Below, in pieces: positions 59,645-64,000 of a stretch of 64,000 nucleotides of DNA (the first letter of the stretch is position 1; the number at the start of each line of letters is the position of its first letter). Source of the stretch: Asterella californica (lineage: Eukaryota; Streptophyta; Marchantiopsida; Marchantiales; Aytoniaceae); assembly GCA_036924285.1 (NCBI GenBank), contig JAYKYS010000008.1, positions 14,059,001-14,123,000 on the forward strand, in the 5' to 3' direction. Under the pieces are notes generated by a model. The model was not told the origin of the DNA. It saw only the letters and a program-made list of their open reading frames with translations, and ran no database searches. The translations under genes were made by a program, and so were the position numbers.

Positions 59645-62600
59645 ATGATGAATACAAAAATAATAAGCTGGAATGTGAGAGGTCTTGGAGACCTCAACAG
59701 ACTACGGATAGTTAAGAGGTGGGTCAGAAAACAAACGGAGAAGGTGGATGTTGTACTCCTTCAAGAGATGAAGATTCAAGAAGACAAAGCAGAGTTCTAT
59801 TTAAACCAATTGGCTAAGCCAGACATGTACATAGTCGATTACACGAGAGAAGGAAGAGCGGGGGCGGCAATAATCTTGATGAATGACTGGAAGATCATCA
59901 ACAAAGGTGTCAAGGGAGACGGATCGCTAGAGTGGCTAACGATGGATACGTTGGGAGGACCGATCAGCATTATCTCCATCCAAGGCCTTAACCAACGAAG
60001 AGAAAAGATAGCTTTATGGTCGTGGATGGAAGAACGATGGACGTCAGGGAGCTGGATCATGGGAGGAGATTGGAACAGCATGGAAACCCTGGAAGATGGT
60101 GTAGGACGAACAGCACTGCAGCACGGGACAGAGAGAAGAAAATGACAAGCACTAGTCCAGTCGCTGGATCTGGAGGATGGATGGCTAGGGTCGTCTCAGA
60201 GATCGAGTCCACACTTCACTAGACAATGTAAAGTAGGTAGCAGAGTTGATCAATCGAGGCTTGACCGCTTCTATATCTCCCAACGTGCAGAGTGGTCCAA
60301 TGTCCAAATATGAATGCGTCACGATGGGAAGCAAATGATGTCAGACCACAAACCGATCATCCTCAGCCTGGTACCTGTACAAGGACAAGAGAGGATTAGA
60401 AGAAGGACCTACCTTAAGGTCAACCCAGAAAGACTTAAGGTAGCAGACACACTACACGACATGAAAAAGGCGTGGAAAGAAGTAGCAAACCTGACAGAAG
60501 ATCCACGCATTAGATGGGAGTTAAAGTGGAGGGCTACTAAGCAGGTAGTAGCAAAGAGAGAGAGAATCATCAAAATGAAAAGACAGCTGGAGGAAAAGAA
60601 ACTAGAAGAACTGGAGCAAGTACGTATCTTAATCGCAGAAGGGGAGTCCAGTGACAATAAAGAGCGGCTGAGCAAAGTCACGACGGAAATCCGCCGACTG
60701 GAACACACGCAGGTGACGAGGTGGAGAAGATGGAGCCGTCATAAATGACTTCGTGAAAGGGATGCCCCCTCGAAATACTTCTTTGTCATCCTGCGAACCA
60801 AGCAAATAAAGGAATCGATGGAGTCCCTGCAGACGGATAGAAGGGAATGGATTACTAACAGAGAGAGTATCATCAAGGAACTGCACCGCTTCTACCAAGA
60901 GCTCTTCACGAAAGATCAAGAGGTAGAGAATGAATCGACACTCAAGAGACAAGCACTCAGTCTACTGAAGCAGAAAATGTCAGAAGCACAAAATCAGAAA
61001 CTAAGAGAAACACCATCTACAGACGAAATTCTCCGCACGATTCTAGAGCTGAAAAACGAGAAGTCATCTGGTCTGGACGGAATGACCGCAGAAACTCTCA
61101 AAGCTATGGAGAAAGAGATGGAAGCAGAATTACATAAGATGATAAGACGGTTCTTGCGCACATAGGAACTCACATGGAAGCAGGGTGTCATCAAACTCAT
61201 ATCGAAAGAAGGAAAACTGCAAAGACTGAGAAACTGGAGGTCAATATCTATGCTCAACGTAGCCTACAAACTGATAGCAAAGTTGATGCTAACAGACTGC
61301 GATTTGATCTACCGAAGTTATTGATAATCGTCAGAAGGGATTTATCAAGGGTCGCAACATTTCGGATAACATCCTAGCTTTCAAATTAGGACAGGAATGA
61401 GCAGAGCATAAGAGACTACCAACGGCCTTTTTTAAGCTGGACTTCGAGAAGGCGTACGACCGGATAAATCACACATACCTCTGAGAAATGATGAAGACAA
61501 TGAACCATAGACCCTATGTTCATCAGGCTGACGAAAGGACTCATCGAGAACGCCATGTCAAAAATTCACATGCAAGGCAACTTCACGACGAATATCAGTC
61601 TGGAGAGAGGAGTGAGAGAAGAGTGCCCCCTGGCACCACTGCTCTTTGTCATAGCAACTGTTCCCTTGATGGGGATGATGGATGAAAAGGAGAGACTAAG
61701 GTGTCATAGAAAGAGTCAAAATAAGAGGAGGGCAGTCTCAACTACACCACTTATTTGTCGATGACACTAGCATACACATCAAAGCAACAGAAAACAATTT
61801 CGTGGCAGTACAGAGCACAATTCAGTGCTATGAAAAGACTCGGGGGCAAAACTAAACCTTAGGAAATCTACTCTCATTCCTATGGCACTTACAGAGATAC
61901 CACAATGGATGACCAACAGCGGCTGCCACATCGCTGCCCCTGGGAAAATCATCAGGTACGTGGGCTACCCGATAGGAAGAAACCTAAGGCCGGCCGAACA
62001 CCTGCAATACATTGAGCAGAAACTCAGCAAACAACTTACTTACAGATCGTTGTCTTTTGCAGGAAGACTAACAATTGTCAAGTACATACTCAAGGTGATG
62101 CCTAGCCACTTGTTTACAGAAATTGCACTCCCTAAGTACGGCACTAAAAGGTTGGAGAAAGTGTGTAGGGATTTCGTATGGGACAGAAATAAACAAGGGA
62201 ACAAGAAGGTGCCTATGATAGCGTGGAAGGACATCCAAGCGAACAAGGACGAGGGGGGCCTATGCATCACACAATTTGACGAACAAAGCAAAGCGGCGCT
62301 GCTAATATAGTGCTCAAAGATCATTAACCATAAGGAGGAAGACTGGATCAAATTGACGGAAGAAATCATCAAGGAGGCGCACCTTAAAAAGAAGAAACGG
62401 GATTGGACGCTAAACTTGACTGCACAAGAGTTAATGCTCACCTATCAAGTCAAACACATATCAAAATTCTCGACGATGAAGACAATGATGCAAGCGTGGA
62501 CAGTGGCAAAAGGGAAGCTGAAGTGCGAAAACACTCGAAGAGAAACAGAGAGGAACGCACTCGTCTCAAAGATTCTTACCGTGGCGATAGCCGAGGGAAA

Positions 62601-63584
62601 GCTGGAAGTTTCTAAAGGAGAAGACTAATACAGCAAGCAAAAGCTCACCAAATACTTACTGTCGAACAGATGGTCTTATGGATCAAGGGGACAGCGAGTA
62701 GCGAGACCGACGCGGCAATTGAGTGGGTTCCAGGTGCGCGAGCATGGGCTGAGACGATGGAAATAATGAACGAAGACAGAACGCTAGAGACAGAACGGAA
62801 TTGGTACTAGGAGATGGATAACAAGAAACTAAAAGGATGGTGCCTACCGACGAAATGTTGGAAAAGGTAATTGCTGATGGAGAGTCGGGATCTGAAAAGC
62901 TCAACGGTCGATGAGGGAGACAGGATTCGAAAGCGAGATGGAAGACAAGGTTAAGGAGATTTTGGATCTCTCCGATCACCGAGAAGGACAAGGTGTGGGT
63001 GTGGAAACTCCTCCACCAAGGTTTTTTAACGAATGTCCACTTATCCAAATCCGGAATATGCACAGCGATGTGCGGAAGATGTGGTCAAGAGGCCGAAAGT
63101 ATAATGCACTGTCTATTCACCTGCTCGTACGCGTAGAGAAAATGAAAAATCTGGCTCAAAATCGCAAACGGCTTACAGGGCAAACAATTAGAACCGAGAG
63201 ACACACATACATCTCCTCGATGAACTCTGGCAACCAAAGAGAACACCGAGACAATTTGTTGCGATGGAGCTGATGAAAACAATTTGGCATGAACGCAACA
63301 AGAAAGTGTTCGAAAACAAGACTGTGGACACACTGATCAAAACTATTCTTCAGATGGCACACAAAGTCGCGATAAGTCAACTTACCACCAGAGTGGAAAA
63401 TTCGAAAGGACGTCAAAGAATAGAGCAAAGCGCTTTTGACGGTGCAAACGATGATCATTCGAAGCACGGCGAACGGTTTCAGGTAGGCAAGAAGAAGGAA
63501 TACCTGGACGGAGGAACGGAAGAATCGCGAAGCGAACTGGGATCCGGGAAGACCGAATTTCAGCAGCGAAGCATCAGGGCGTGA
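59645..63584 (+). pseudogene. LINE ORF2: endonuclease, RT and zf-RVT
   Basis: The start is near ATG 59645/59648 (NTKIISWNVRGLGD). Endonuclease motifs: LLQEMKI (catalytic Glu), GGDWN and SDHKPI (60344) with the terminal His. RT motifs: KSSGLDGMTAE (about 61060), FIKGRNISDNIL (about 61345), FKLDFEKAYDRINH (about 61430) with the first catalytic Asp, CPLAPLLF (about 61625) and FVDD (about 61755). A later block has VGYPIGRNL. A Cys/His motif near 63040-63115 (C-G-R-C...H-C-L-F-T-C) is the zf-RVT end domain. It is broken by stops including TGA 60143, 60746, 61398 and 61482 (usual Trp positions for the last three) and by several frameshifts. It would nick the target and prime cDNA; now dead. Confidence 0.82.
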
Positions 63585-64000
63585 AGTCATCACGATCACA
63601 CCGGTGGATGCAGAAACCCCTTAAGATGAATGAGCACAAGGAAGCAAGAAGCACAAAGCAAGACGCAAGGCACAAGAAGCAGAAAAGGACGCATACCAAG
63701 AACAGAGAAGTGGAAGCTCGCAATCGGGAGAACAGCAAGCAGAGGCAATGGAAACGAGCGGATTTTTGCAGTGCTACAAACTAGCATGACAAGTGGATCA
63801 CAGCACGCACGCGGACGAGCCGACAGAAGATGCAAGAAACGAATAGACAATGTAAGTGTAAGGATAGATCTAGGTGGAGGAGTAGGTGGAGGAGTAGTCA
63901 GCAACCGAACAACATGATCTACCTGACGGAGTGGGAGATCAGATACCCGAAGGAGAGTTTGAAAGATAGAGAAGGTAGAAAAGAGTCCAATCGTGCTCTC
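63585..64000 (+). other. LINE 3' region up to the window end
   Basis: Probably the C-terminal coding remnant or 3' UTR of the LINE: Lys/Arg/Glu-rich frames, a GGTGGAGGAGTA direct repeat at about 63880-63900, and no poly(A). No separate gene is supported. Confidence 0.4.

Larger units (their letters stand above)
57311..64000 (+). mobile_element. Decayed L1-type LINE, 3' end beyond the window
   Basis: ORF1 with a zinc knuckle, then a 13-base gap, then ORF2 with an apurinic-type endonuclease, RT and a C-terminal Cys/His motif: the order of plant L1 LINEs. A probable 5' UTR precedes ATG 57757. No poly(A) tail is reached by 64000. Confidence 0.85.

Overview
This window looks like transposon-rich intergenic DNA of a land plant. 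I infer a bryophyte, possibly a liverwort such as Marchantia, from recollection of similar repetitive ORFs; the sequence alone does not prove this. I read one intact, conventionally spliced host gene: a five-exon GDSL esterase/lipase on the minus strand (38949-41129, 371 aa). Almost everything else is mobile DNA in various states of decay, much of it nested or duplicated.

Layout. 1-2400 holds the LTR end and gag of a decayed Ty3/gypsy-like element. It is fused at about 2403 to an unrelated-looking coding unit A (2403-3988) carrying a W-T-E...GRNG...PKKR domain and a coiled-coil tail. 4988-5775 (+) and 6301-9369 (-) are two copies of a non-LTR retrotransposon with reverse transcriptase and a C-terminal PD-(D/E)XK-type endonuclease, facing each other tail to tail. 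9370-11036 is its upstream region, ending in two hairpins. 11038-16866 is element B, which carries a homologue of unit A (13051-15267) and is saturated with the word GAAGAC/GTCTTC. 16856-19368 is a mosaic of repeats that recur elsewhere in the window. 19369-29933 is a complete, very young LTR retrotransposon: 2278-bp LTRs, a short TSD, gag, protease, RT, RNase H and integrase. It sits inside an older gypsy fragment that resumes at 29934 and ends in an LTR at about 31856. 33657-37634 repeats segments seen at 8991-11036 and 17020-18016, with an extra 0.87-kb tandem duplication.

Right half. After the GDSL gene comes a multi-exon, slightly damaged transposase-like gene (43573-46035), then a 0.8-kb array of a 20-bp palindrome, then an inverted copy of repeat C (47055-48337) with an open 111-aa frame. 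48338-57310 is AT-rich and gene-poor, with a 14/28-bp minisatellite and unusual foldbacks. 57311-64000 is a decayed L1-type LINE on the plus strand, cut by the window end.

How the parts relate. The retroelements supply the autonomous functions (gag, RT, endonuclease, integrase). Their breaks are mostly TGG-to-stop, CGA-to-stop or apparent CAG-to-TAG changes, as expected from C-to-T decay of methylated DNA. The most unusual signals are the paired, mutually homologous mini-ORFs inside the young element's LTR, the dense GAAGAC word enrichment of element B, and an interleaved A-B-A'-B' inverted repeat at 56331-56376.
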